From an uncultured Marinilabiliales bacterium (lineage in GTDB: Bacteria; Bacteroidota; Bacteroidia; Bacteroidales; BM520): a stretch of 15,427 bases of DNA. Position numbers and translations under genes: made by a program. Shown piece by piece: positions 1 through 8,448 of the stretch. The DNA is taken from positions 1-15,427 of the forward strand of contig CALFIZ010000216.1 in assembly GCA_937877575.1 (NCBI GenBank), written 5' to 3'. The notes beneath the pieces are model-generated. The model was not told where the DNA came from and made no database searches. It saw nothing but the letters and a program-made list of their open reading frames with translations. Position 1 is the first letter of the stretch; each line of letters starts with the position of its first letter.

Positions 1-38
1 GATCTACACTCTTTCCCTACACGACGCTCTTCCGATCT
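1..38 (+). other. Illumina adapter sequence (contamination)
   Basis: These 38 bases match, from memory, the last 38 bases of the Illumina universal (TruSeq/P5) adapter, including ACACTCTTTCCC and ending CGCTCTTCCGATCT. Genomic sequence starts at base 39. It is an untrimmed library adapter at a contig edge, not organismal DNA. Read in the frame of the gene that follows, it encodes the peptide PYTTLFRS, which is familiar as an adapter-derived artefact in predicted proteins. Confidence 0.97.
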
Positions 39-158
39 ACAGCTGCTCCTACATTCACTCTGAGAAGCAATGATTTTGAAAACGATGTTGAATGGACTCC
101 TGCTAAGGTCGCTTCCAACTGCTGGGGCATCTTATTAGGTCTTCGTCTGATATTCTAA
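39..158 (+). CDS. C-terminal end of a probable outer-membrane protein (5' partial)
   Basis: This is an open frame entering directly from the adapter junction, giving 39 residues before TAA at 156-158. Only the end of the protein is present. Its last residues, GILLGLRLIF, alternate hydrophobic and small residues and finish on phenylalanine. That is the usual form of the last strand of an outer-membrane beta-barrel, where a terminal aromatic residue is recognised by the BAM complex. The family cannot be named from so short a piece. The frame also runs open through the adapter, so an automatic call would wrongly add about 12 adapter-encoded residues at the front. A strong terminator follows 18 bases after the stop, so this is the last gene of its transcription unit. 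Reading frame is fairly certain; function is inferred only from the C-terminus. Confidence 0.6.
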   Translation, partial: TAAPTFTLRSNDFENDVEWTPAKVASNCWGILLGLRLIF

Positions 159-176
159 CTTTTATCATTGCTAATG

Positions 177-215
177 AAAACGTGGGGATGAAATAATCAT
201 CCCCACGTTTTTTTT
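177..215 (+). terminator. Intrinsic terminator after the partial outer-membrane gene
   Basis: A perfect 15-base-pair stem (arms 177-191 and 197-211, core CGTGGGGATGA) closes a five-base AATAA loop and runs into eight T residues (208-215). The A-rich 5' flank would let it also work on the minus strand. It separates the upstream gene from the operon that starts at 287. Confidence 0.93.
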
Positions 216-286
216 GCTCAAAAATCAATTCATTAACGTAATTATTTTTATTTTCGCAGTTTGTTTGTTATTAATATGATTTCAAA

Positions 287-1039
287 ATGAAAAAGATAAT
301 TCTTACAGCTCTTGCAATACTCATTTTCAATATCGGCTATGCACAACATACGCCTGTTTATGCCGTTACAACTTATGAATTGATTTTCTCATCAGCACAA
401 TATAATGTCTTCGACAGCAAAAGCGGCAACGTCCTAAGATTCTCCCCATGGTTCAACCTTGAGGAATCAGTGAACTTCGATATAGGGACAACCATCGGAT
501 TCACCGCCGGATTGTCAGTGAAAAACATTGGCATCATCCACAAACTGAGCGACCCCTCCACAGTTGACCCGAAATTTGAAAGCACAACCATCAGGAAAAA
601 ATTCCGCTCATATAATATAGGTATCCCCGTAAGTTTCAAACTCGGCAACCTGTCACAATTTTTCATATACGGAGGGTATGAGTTCGAAATCCCGATCAAC
701 TTCAGGGAAAAAACATATATCAACGGAGCAAAAACCAAATACGAAAGCGAATGGTTCAGCAACAAAACCCCAAGATACATGCAGTCGCTGTTCCTTGGCC
801 TGAAGTTCCCATATAACATAGGTGTAAAAGCAAGATACTACCTCACCAACTTCTTCGCAAATGACTGTGAGGATTATGTACATGACTATCCTGCAATTAA
901 ATACAAAGATTTCGAGGCACGGGTTTTCTACTTGAGTCTAACCATAGACCTGTTCAACAAAATGGATACAAGAATTCATATTCCGACACCGAACAGCAGA
1001 AACAAGAGAAACCGTGAGCCGCAGTATTATTACAATTAA
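287..1039 (+). CDS. Secreted probable outer-membrane beta-barrel protein, unknown function
   Basis: I do not recognise a named family. The 250-residue protein starts with a classic signal peptide: Lys-Lys, a hydrophobic core at about residues 4-16, and a likely cut after GYA at 19, leaving an N-terminal Gln as is common in this phylum. The rest is rich in alternating aromatic and polar stretches, for example around residues 107-120, 161-175 and 212-225, as in small outer-membrane barrels. Unlike most such proteins it does not end on an aromatic strand. A basic, Asn/Arg-rich tail of about 25 residues ending QYYYN follows the last strand-like segment, so the final fold is uncertain. It is the first gene of a tight operon: its stop lies 2 bases before the cotransporter-ATPase start, which suggests translational coupling. 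A weak -7-like TATTTTCG lies at 249-256, but I do not call a promoter there. Confidence 0.8.
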   Translation: MKKIILTALAILIFNIGYAQHTPVYAVTTYELIFSSAQYNVFDSKSGNVLRFSPWFNLEESVNFDIGTTIGFTAGLSVKNIGIIHKLSDPSTVDPKFESTTIRKKFRSYNIGIPVSFKLGNLSQFFIYGGYEFEIPINFREKTYINGAKTKYESEWFSNKTPRYMQSLFLGLKFPYNIGVKARYYLTNFFANDCEDYVHDYPAIKYKDFEARVFYLSLTIDLFNKMDTRIHIPTPNSRNKRNREPQYYYN

Positions 1040-1041
1040 TA

Positions 1042-4000
1042 ATGACAACACATAACAGCAGTAAATTAGGCACCACTTCAGGAGTATTCCTGCCATCGCT
1101 TCTGACCATCGTCGGGGCAATCATGTTCCTGCGATTAGGATGGATCATCCAGCAGGGCGACCTGATGCAGTCAATTTCGATAGTCATCACCACCTTCGCA
1201 ATATCCTTGATTACAGGATGCTGCCTGTCGTCAATTGCTACCGACAAGAAGATACAGAATGACGGCATATATCATATACTTTCGAGAAGTCTGGGGCTGC
1301 CGATGGGAAGCACCATCTGCATAATGATGACACTTGCCATGATTTTCAGCGCCGCATTGCAAATAATAGGCATATCGGAATCTCTGTTAAACATCTCAAA
1401 AGTAAGCAATTATCTGCATATCGCACCATCAGCCGCATCATACAGGATTATCGGTTCAACATTGTTGCTGCCTGTCTTCGCTTTAGTGATGATTTCCCGT
1501 AAATCCACATTCATCAAGAGATTCAAATATATAGTCGTCATCACTATCATCCTTGCTACCGTTTCCGTCATTGTCGGCTTATTCACAAAAGTCGACATTC
1601 ATCCTCTTGCCCCAAGCAGAGGAACCGCATACGACGGCCACTCATGGATTTATGTTTTCAGCATATTCTTCCCTGCATTATCAGGTTTTGCCACCGGCCT
1701 CGCCAACTCAACAGGACTGAAGGATGCAAAGAAATCCATTCCGAAAGGGATGATTTCAGCAATAATCACATGTGCCGTCATATACATTATAGTTATAATA
1801 ATGCTTGCATTTGAAGTCAGACCCGACATCCTAAACACGACAAATTATCTTCCGGCAATATCATGGAATGCTCCGATAACATTTATATGCTGCTGGATAT
1901 CACTTGTTTTCATAGCCTTAAACGCTCTTACAATCGGGCCCGACATAATTCTTTCCATGGCTCAGGACAAGGTGCTGCCCAAGTTCTTCGCCTATTCCCA
2001 TGACAATTCCGACAAGCCGGTCATCAACATAATAATCATGTTTGTCCTCACCGAATGTGCCATACTCATCGGTGATTTCAACACCTTGGCACGGATAACC
2101 ACATTTTTCCTGCTTGTCTCATACGCACTCATAAATCTTGCGCTGATGCTTGAGAAATGGACGAATCCGGATTTCCGTCCCACATTCGATGTAAGCAAAT
2201 ATATAGGTCTCATCGGATTGTTTATATGCAGTGTTGCCTTATACGACCTTAATCGCTATGGGATGCTTGCAACAGTGATTGCCGTAATCCTGCTCTATTT
2301 TTTCATCAGACGCAAAAGACTTCAGCTCGAATATGATGACGTATGGCAGAACGTACTTCTCGCCATCACCAAAACATCCATTTCAAGAATAAACAAAAGG
2401 AAACTCGAAAACAAAACGTGGCAGCCCAACATCATCGTTTTCAGCGGTGACAAGGACCAGCGTCCGTATCTTGTGGATTTCGGGAAATGGATTGCAGGCA
2501 AACACGGATTTGTAAGCAACTTCAATATTACGACATCAAAAGAAAAAAAGAACGCATACAAAAACACACGCAATGACACCAGTGTCATTGAAAACAGGAT
2601 ATTTCCGTCAAACGACATATACAGCGGTATAGAGACTGTGGCAAGTGTATATGGATTCTCCGGAATCGAACCCAACACCGTATTGTTCGGATTCAACAGC
2701 ACCGCCAAGAATCGCGAGAGATACATAACCATGCTCGCCAACATCTCCAAACTCGACAAAAACATCCTTCTTATCCATTACAACGAAGACAACGGCTTCG
2801 GAAACAAGAAGAATTTCGACGTCTGGGTGACACCGGGTGAAAGGGACAGCCTCTTCGCACTCAACGTAATCAAGCTGATTAGCACTTCAACCGAATGGTC
2901 ACAATGCACGCTCAGAATCAAAGTGGTGAACAGCAACAACTCCTCATACAATCTTGTGTATAACAAAGTTGAGGAGATAATGACACAGCTTCGAATAAGC
3001 GGCGAAATCCTGATCATCAACAACGAACTCGAAGACAAACCTGTAAAAGACCTAATCGTCTCACATTCTACAGATGCAGATGTCATATTCATAGCTGTGC
3101 CTCCTACCGGAAACTACAACGAGAAATACGACTACATGTCCGACCTCTCACAAATCAACAAGACAATAATATTCGTCAAGGCCTCAACCCAGTTCCAGTC
3201 AATAGGCAACCTCGACATCATCACCAAACAGTTACTGCAACCCGAGCAGACAACAGACACAGAGCCGGATATCGAAATGCAACTGCCTATACGCCAGGAA
3301 GCCGCATCCTTCTTCGTTGACCTCGACAAACAGGTCCGAACAGCCATCGACAAATCATTACACAACCGTTTTGACCTGATTTCCAAATATTTCAAAACCA
3401 ATATCGAGTATATACTCGAAACCGTAAAGACCAACTACGTTCAGACAAATTCCCCGGGGAGATTCCGTCACATCGCACATATTTCAGGAAAAACCATCAA
3501 ACAGAAGTTTGTGGAATTCATCAACGACATACTGCCTGAAATACATAACCTCATTATAGGCAGCAGCAGCGACTTCCTCAACGAGATGTCAACAATATGT
3601 GCTTCCATACCTAAAACATTTACAGTATTTTACGAAGAAAACCTTTCATATCCTTCTGATAACGACACTAACGACATCATCAAATTCAAGAAGAAACTCG
3701 CACGTTATTTCAAGCACAACAGAGAAGGATTCTACCCTTACGAAGTCAAAATCGACAAGTTCATAACCAACAGGTTGGATGCCATGTACAATGAAATGAT
3801 GGCCACAGCATTCGACCAGTTCAAAGATTATTGCCTTTCGTATTATTTCAACATTAACAACATTGTCAATTCCATCGATGACACCAATGCGATAATAAAC
3901 GGTTCATGCAACCATGAAGGCTTCAATTTCGACGAGGCGGTTGAAAACATTTATTGCCACATTGAGGCTTCCAATGACAAGAACAATAAGACCGTAAATG

Positions 4001-6081
4001 AAATCAAGAACACTCTTATCGCTATAAAGAACAAATATTTTGATGAAATACGCGATTATTTTGACGTTCTCAACTTCGGTGACATCAAAGTCAAATCCAA
4101 TGCCGTAAACTGTAACAGCTGTTCAGATACCGTAACCGCCAAATTCGACAGACTAAGCACTATACTGCCGGCATTGTTCAACAGATTAGTTCTCAACACC
4201 GACCTCGCAATCTTCAAAATAAAACTCAAAAGCTACAGTTCCGAAACGATATCCATCATAACCGATTTCATCAACAATAAAATCATCCCGTTCCATGAGG
4301 CATTCATCAGCGAAATCAAGGAAAACAACAACATAGAACTCGTTGAGACGTCCTCAGAATATGATATGAAGTCCGACATGTTCTCACATCTCAGTGAGAT
4401 TAACGACAAGATAAACAAGAGTATCCTTCGTTTTCCCACCGAAATCACTATTCTCGACAATCAAGCAGTGGCAAGCCTTGGAGATGAAAACATCTATACT
4501 GTGCATTCATCCAACTTCGCCGCATCGCGACTGCTTGACAATTCAGTGCTTTACTATTATTCAAACAACCTAAAGAAACAGCTCAACATCCTCGGTTCCA
4601 AAGTTGACAGTTCGCTTGACAAGCACAAGGACATCATCACACAGCTGTCATTCACCAATGAAGACAATGAGGAGCAGAAAGATGCAATCATTCTGAACAT
4701 CTACAATCTGATAATTGAACTCAAGACATCGCTGGACGAAACGTGCCACGAAATACAGTCAACCGAAACCATTACCGACGAGCAACTGCAAATAGAACAG
4801 TTCATTGACTCTTCACACAATCTGCACAACATCATCAGCACCAACATCAACGATAAGCAAAAGGAGAAATTCATCTCACTGCGTGAAAACATATCCGTTT
4901 CATTCCACAAGACACTGTCGAAAATATTCTATCGACAGAACACCAGTCTCAAATTCGCCAAGAATCTTCAGCAGAGAAATTCCGACAATGAACTTCTGAA
5001 ACTATATATCAACGCCACCAACAAAATTTCTCTTAAACCTGAAGTTGACCAGAGGCTCCCCTACTCCTACAAACAGCTTTTCATCAACAACCAACAGTAC
5101 AACAAGGAATTATGGGTTGGAAGAGCCAAGGAGACAAACGACTTCAACATTCTGTTGAGTCAGTATAACAGTCTGAAGGCAGGAGCAATTATGGTTACCG
5201 GAGGTATAGGGTCTGGCAAAACATTCTTCTCATATCATGTTGCCAAGACCGCATTTCCCGACCAGCAGATATTCACCATAAAATCCGTAACCGGCGGAAG
5301 TGCATCTGTCAGCAAGTTCGAGACATCATTCCTCAGAGCCATCGAAATGCAGAATATATCCATATTCAAGGCTATCCGCGAAATCCCCAAGGGTTCCATT
5401 TTCATCCTCGACAATATTGAACAATGGTGGCACCGCGGCGACAAAGGCGATGAAGTGATAAAACTGATTATCGATTTGGTGAACAAATACGGTGAAAACT
5501 ATCTGTTCATTCTGAATTCAAACACTGAAGGCCTTAACGCCCTGCAACTTACAACCAACATACGAAACATAATCATCGGTACCGTCAATCTGCTTCCGTT
5601 CAGCGCAGAAGAGCTCGAAGCCATCATCACAAGACGTCATAAGGCCGGAAACATGCATATATGCATCGACAACAAGAATGAAAAGCAGTTGCGTCCATGG
5701 CATTATGCACAACTGTTCCTGCAATATGACAAACTCACGGCGGGCAACATCAAATCAGCCTTGAGCACATGGCTCGCATGTATCGACAAAGTCGAAAGCG
5801 ACACTATATTCATACATCATCCTGAAGTACCGAAGTCATTGCCATTCAACGAATTGACCAAACAACAGATTATATTTCTCGTACAGTTCATAATACATAA
5901 CAATATGTCATACGAAAGGATGCAGGCAATATACAACCGCCCGGTGTCGAGTCTGAAACAGGATGTCAACGTGCTTATAAGGTTAAGGCTTCTTGAAAAA
6001 AAGAGCGAGAATGTATTCGGAATAAACAATATCCTATATCCGTTTATTATAGAGGAACTTAACAACATAGAAATGATTTAA
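1042..6081 (+). CDS. Cation-chloride cotransporter (SLC12-like) fused to a P-loop ATPase
   Basis: This is one uninterrupted 1679-residue frame. Residues 1-425 hold about 12 membrane helices of the APC/LeuT fold. TM1 (GAIMFLRLGWIIQQGD, 25-40) closely follows the Na-K-Cl cotransporter TM1 signature, and the TM6 region has FFPALSG (209-215) and IPKG (233-236). Residues 460 to about 715 match the cytoplasmic C-terminal domain of the same family, beginning WQPNIIVFSG with RPYLVDF, and ending near the ADVIFIAVPP segment. Residues about 715-1350 are mostly helical and unrecognised. From about 1355 (WVGRAKE) there is a STAND/AAA-like NTPase with Walker A GGIGSGKT (1387-1394) and Walker B FILDN (1454-1458). 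The last 80 residues look like a winged helix. Family members move Na+, K+ and Cl- together without ATP, so the ATPase is more likely a regulator or sensor than a pump motor (inference). It lies between an envelope protein and an MscS channel. Ion specificity is not determined, and plain 'amino acid permease' would be a weaker label. Confidence 0.9.
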   Translation: MTTHNSSKLGTTSGVFLPSLLTIVGAIMFLRLGWIIQQGDLMQSISIVITTFAISLITGCCLSSIATDKKIQNDGIYHILSRSLGLPMGSTICIMMTLAMIFSAALQIIGISESLLNISKVSNYLHIAPSAASYRIIGSTLLLPVFALVMISRKSTFIKRFKYIVVITIILATVSVIVGLFTKVDIHPLAPSRGTAYDGHSWIYVFSIFFPALSGFATGLANSTGLKDAKKSIPKGMISAIITCAVIYIIVIIMLAFEVRPDILNTTNYLPAISWNAPITFICCWISLVFIALNALTIGPDIILSMAQDKVLPKFFAYSHDNSDKPVINIIIMFVLTECAILIGDFNTLARITTFFLLVSYALINLALMLEKWTNPDFRPTFDVSKYIGLIGLFICSVALYDLNRYGMLATVIAVILLYFFIRRKRLQLEYDDVWQNVLLAITKTSISRINKRKLENKTWQPNIIVFSGDKDQRPYLVDFGKWIAGKHGFVSNFNITTSKEKKNAYKNTRNDTSVIENRIFPSNDIYSGIETVASVYGFSGIEPNTVLFGFNSTAKNRERYITMLANISKLDKNILLIHYNEDNGFGNKKNFDVWVTPGERDSLFALNVIKLISTSTEWSQCTLRIKVVNSNNSSYNLVYNKVEEIMTQLRISGEILIINNELEDKPVKDLIVSHSTDADVIFIAVPPTGNYNEKYDYMSDLSQINKTIIFVKASTQFQSIGNLDIITKQLLQPEQTTDTEPDIEMQLPIRQEAASFFVDLDKQVRTAIDKSLHNRFDLISKYFKTNIEYILETVKTNYVQTNSPGRFRHIAHISGKTIKQKFVEFINDILPEIHNLIIGSSSDFLNEMSTICASIPKTFTVFYEENLSYPSDNDTNDIIKFKKKLARYFKHNREGFYPYEVKIDKFITNRLDAMYNEMMATAFDQFKDYCLSYYFNINNIVNSIDDTNAIINGSCNHEGFNFDEAVENIYCHIEASNDKNNKTVNEIKNTLIAIKNKYFDEIRDYFDVLNFGDIKVKSNAVNCNSCSDTVTAKFDRLSTILPALFNRLVLNTDLAIFKIKLKSYSSETISIITDFINNKIIPFHEAFISEIKENNNIELVETSSEYDMKSDMFSHLSEINDKINKSILRFPTEITILDNQAVASLGDENIYTVHSSNFAASRLLDNSVLYYYSNNLKKQLNILGSKVDSSLDKHKDIITQLSFTNEDNEEQKDAIILNIYNLIIELKTSLDETCHEIQSTETITDEQLQIEQFIDSSHNLHNIISTNINDKQKEKFISLRENISVSFHKTLSKIFYRQNTSLKFAKNLQQRNSDNELLKLYINATNKISLKPEVDQRLPYSYKQLFINNQQYNKELWVGRAKETNDFNILLSQYNSLKAGAIMVTGGIGSGKTFFSYHVAKTAFPDQQIFTIKSVTGGSASVSKFETSFLRAIEMQNISIFKAIREIPKGSIFILDNIEQWWHRGDKGDEVIKLIIDLVNKYGENYLFILNSNTEGLNALQLTTNIRNIIIGTVNLLPFSAEELEAIITRRHKAGNMHICIDNKNEKQLRPWHYAQLFLQYDKLTAGNIKSALSTWLACIDKVESDTIFIHHPEVPKSLPFNELTKQQIIFLVQFIIHNNMSYERMQAIYNRPVSSLKQDVNVLIRLRLLEKKSENVFGINNILYPFIIEELNNIEMI

Positions 6082-6085
6082 CGTC

Positions 6086-6817
6086 ATGGAAGGGACTGAA
6101 ATTCAATACAATCTGACGCCAACGATAATCAATATAATCGTAGTCACGCTGATTCTTCTGCTCATACTGAAGCTGCTGAAATACATATTCCCGCTGCTTC
6201 CGCGCAAAGAACGCACCAGAGAATGGATAAAAAAGAATTTCGTTTATGCTGAAAGTATAGTCTGGATGATTTACATCGCCATAATCATCCCGTACCTGCA
6301 CAAGACCAATATCATTTTTGAAATAATTGCAGTCTCCATCATCATGATTGTAATCATACTGATAGGATATTATTTCGGAAGGGATTTCTTTGCAGGGATT
6401 GTGTTCAGGTTTGCCTATAAAATCAAGGAAGGCGACTTCATTCAATACAATGACACAGTTGGGAAAGTCAAAAAGCTCGGAATGCAGAACATTGAGATTG
6501 AATCAGATGACAACAGATTGATATACATCCCTTATACATCAGCCAAACGCGGTACGTTCAGCAAGATATTCAACAATGAACAAAGTCTGACCTGCACTTT
6601 TTCATTCACCATCGACTCTCCTGCTGTCAGCAAGGAAACGATTTCATCCATCAAAGCGTATCTGATATCCCACCCTTCTGTCTCCACGCAATACGAACCG
6701 GTAATAAAATTCACTCAGGACGAAAACATGAAGACTTTGGTAACCATTTCATTTACAACGCTTGACGAATCAATGGATGACACTATAATGGAAAATATCA
6801 AAAATAAATTCAAATAA
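6086..6817 (+). CDS. Small MscS-family mechanosensitive-type channel
   Basis: This 243-residue inner-membrane protein belongs to the MscS family, whose members open on membrane tension to release solutes during osmotic downshock. Helices fall at about residues 12-36, 54-71 and 76-98, followed by the amphipathic segment FGRDFFAGIVF (97-107). The family's beta domain then follows: KEGDFIQ (114-120), VGKVKKLG (125-132) and the IYIP turn (146-149). The C-terminal alpha/beta domain runs to the end. E. coli MscS has 286 residues, so this is a compact version. Two things are odd. The pore helix has large Ile, Val and Tyr residues in place of the Gly/Ala pattern of MscS, and the usual Pro-Asn turn is Pro-Tyr. 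Gating may therefore differ from that of classical MscS. It starts 4 bases after the cotransporter-ATPase stop, so the two are almost certainly co-transcribed. Confidence 0.88.
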   Translation: MEGTEIQYNLTPTIINIIVVTLILLLILKLLKYIFPLLPRKERTREWIKKNFVYAESIVWMIYIAIIIPYLHKTNIIFEIIAVSIIMIVIILIGYYFGRDFFAGIVFRFAYKIKEGDFIQYNDTVGKVKKLGMQNIEIESDDNRLIYIPYTSAKRGTFSKIFNNEQSLTCTFSFTIDSPAVSKETISSIKAYLISHPSVSTQYEPVIKFTQDENMKTLVTISFTTLDESMDDTIMENIKNKFK

Positions 6818-6905
6818 TTCTGGCACACAAAACATATTAGCACGATTTTTGAGAAAAGAAGAACAAAGACAGGAAAATATTAACAATTAATCTATTTATA
6901 TCATT

Positions 6906-7880
6906 ATGAAAAAAATCGCTTTATTAGTATCGGTGTTGATTTTTTCAACATTTATGGCATCAGCACAATCAATTAACGATGCAGGTGCAAAATTCAACGA
7001 AGCCAATGAATCCTTCAAAGGCAAAGATTACGCAAAAGCAATAGAGAGTTATACTGAGGCTCTGAATATATGCGAAGCCCTCGGTGAAGAAGGAGCAGAA
7101 TTGGGAGAAAAGATTAAGAAACAGATTCCAAACGCATACGTGAATCAAGGTAAGGTTCAAATGCAGGGCAAGGACCTTGACGGAGCCATCATAACTCTGG
7201 GCAATGCCATAGAAGTGGCACAGAAATACAATAATTCCAAGGCTGAAAAAAGTGCAGCCAAACTTCTGAGCAATGCTTATCTTGCAAAGGCCGGCAGCGC
7301 ATATCAGGCAAAAGACTTTGATAATGCCCTTGACCTGTGCGAAAAGACAATTGCGCACAACAAAGCAGCCACGAAGGCATATCTTTATAAGACACTCATC
7401 TACAGCGAACAGAATGATGAAGAAAAGATGATTGAGGCTGCCAACCAAACAATAAAATATGCAATGGCCGCCCAAGAACCGGACGAAAAGACAGCATCAC
7501 AAGCCAAATCAACAGCTTACACTTATTTCATCAACAAAGCCCAGGATTCATTTGGAAAGAAGAAATATGCTGACGCAGTCACCGACCTTGACAAAGCACT
7601 GCAATTCGACGAACAAAGTCAGACAGCCCTTTACCTAAAGGCTTCCAGCCTCAACTTCCAGGGCAAAAAAGACGAAGCCATTGCAACAGCTCTTATCGGT
7701 CTCGAAGCTCCGGACAACGACCATACACAGTTCCTCGGCATCAACCTCGAACTTGCAAGAGCATACGAAGCTAAGGGTGACACCGAAAACGCTTGCAAAT
7801 ACTACAAGATTGCTGCACAGTCACCTAACTTCAAGGCTGAGGCTGAAGGCAAAATGAAAGACGTTCTCAAATGCAACTAA
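6906..7880 (+). CDS. Periplasmic tetratricopeptide-repeat (TPR) protein
   Basis: This 324-residue protein has a signal peptide (MKKIALL..., likely cut after ASA at residue 20) and then about seven TPR-like helix pairs, at roughly 23-58, 73-108, 121-156, 157-190, 206-240, 241-272 and 276-309. Typical repeat features are visible, such as GKDYAKAIESYTEAL and AYEAKGDTENACKYY. TPR solenoids bind other proteins. No catalytic domain is present, so the role is probably scaffold or adaptor in the periplasm, with the partner unknown. There is no lipobox, so it is predicted to be soluble. It starts 88 bases after the MscS gene, and no terminator lies between them. A weak -7-like box (GATTTTTG, 6844-6851) could give it its own promoter, or it could be read through from the transport operon. 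Its functional link to that operon is therefore open. Confidence 0.88.
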   Translation: MKKIALLVSVLIFSTFMASAQSINDAGAKFNEANESFKGKDYAKAIESYTEALNICEALGEEGAELGEKIKKQIPNAYVNQGKVQMQGKDLDGAIITLGNAIEVAQKYNNSKAEKSAAKLLSNAYLAKAGSAYQAKDFDNALDLCEKTIAHNKAATKAYLYKTLIYSEQNDEEKMIEAANQTIKYAMAAQEPDEKTASQAKSTAYTYFINKAQDSFGKKKYADAVTDLDKALQFDEQSQTALYLKASSLNFQGKKDEAIATALIGLEAPDNDHTQFLGINLELARAYEAKGDTENACKYYKIAAQSPNFKAEAEGKMKDVLKCN

Positions 7881-7899
7881 CATACTGTCAGAGGAATAA

Positions 7900-8430
7900 A
7901 TGCGCAAGCTTTTAAATTCCGAACTGAACCGAATCGATATTAAAACCTTCAAGAGTGCCGAAAAGACTCCTGTCGCAGTAGTCCTCGACAACATAAGAAG
8001 CCTCAACAATATCGGTTCGGTTTTTCGTTCGTCAGATGCCTTCCTTATTTCAAAGGTTTATCTGTGCGGCATCACATGCTGTCCGCCTCACCGCGATATC
8101 CAGAAGACAGCATTAGGTGCAACGGAATCAGTGGACTGGGAATACTTCCCCACCACAGTTGATTGCATAAAAAAACTCAAATCTGAAGGCACTTTGATAG
8201 CTTCCATCGAACAAACAGATGAAAGCGTGACCCTGCAAGACTTCATCCCCGACAAAAACAGGCTTACCGCCGTGGTCATGGGCAACGAAGTGAAAGGCGT
8301 TGAAGATGAGGTTATAGGACTCTCAGATGTCTGCATCGAAATACCCCAGGCCGGCACAAAACATTCGCTGAACGTTGCAGTATGCACCGGCATCGTCCTG
8401 TACGATTTGTATAACAAGTTGAAAATCTAA
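7900..8430 (+). CDS. SpoU/TrmH-family RNA 2'-O-methyltransferase
   Basis: This 176-residue SPOUT-class enzyme would move a methyl group from S-adenosylmethionine to the 2'-OH of a ribose in tRNA or rRNA. The three family motifs are present: NIGSVFRSSDAF (37-48) with the conserved Asn and Arg, VVMGNEVKGV (125-134), and IPQAGTKHSLNVAV (148-161), which forms the trefoil-knot cofactor site. There is no N-terminal RNA-binding extension such as the one in RlmB, so it is a minimal catalytic domain. The target nucleotide cannot be told from sequence. An AGAGGA stretch about 8 bases before the ATG is one of the few Shine-Dalgarno-like sites in this window. It lies 19 bases after the TPR gene and is probably co-transcribed with it, ending at the terminator at 8449-8488. 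Confidence 0.93.
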   Translation: MRKLLNSELNRIDIKTFKSAEKTPVAVVLDNIRSLNNIGSVFRSSDAFLISKVYLCGITCCPPHRDIQKTALGATESVDWEYFPTTVDCIKKLKSEGTLIASIEQTDESVTLQDFIPDKNRLTAVVMGNEVKGVEDEVIGLSDVCIEIPQAGTKHSLNVAVCTGIVLYDLYNKLKI

Positions 8431-8448
8431 ATTTTCAAAACCACCATC

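Noticed and set aside
249..256. TATTTTCG as a promoter -7 box for the transport operon
   Set aside because: It has one mismatch to TAnnTTTG and no -33 element at proper distance in an AT-rich stretch, so it is not strong enough to list as a feature.
6059..6445. 128-residue minus-strand frame opposite the MscS gene
   Set aside because: It lies fully antisense to a well-supported membrane channel gene and shows no recognisable domain. It is a shadow of that gene.
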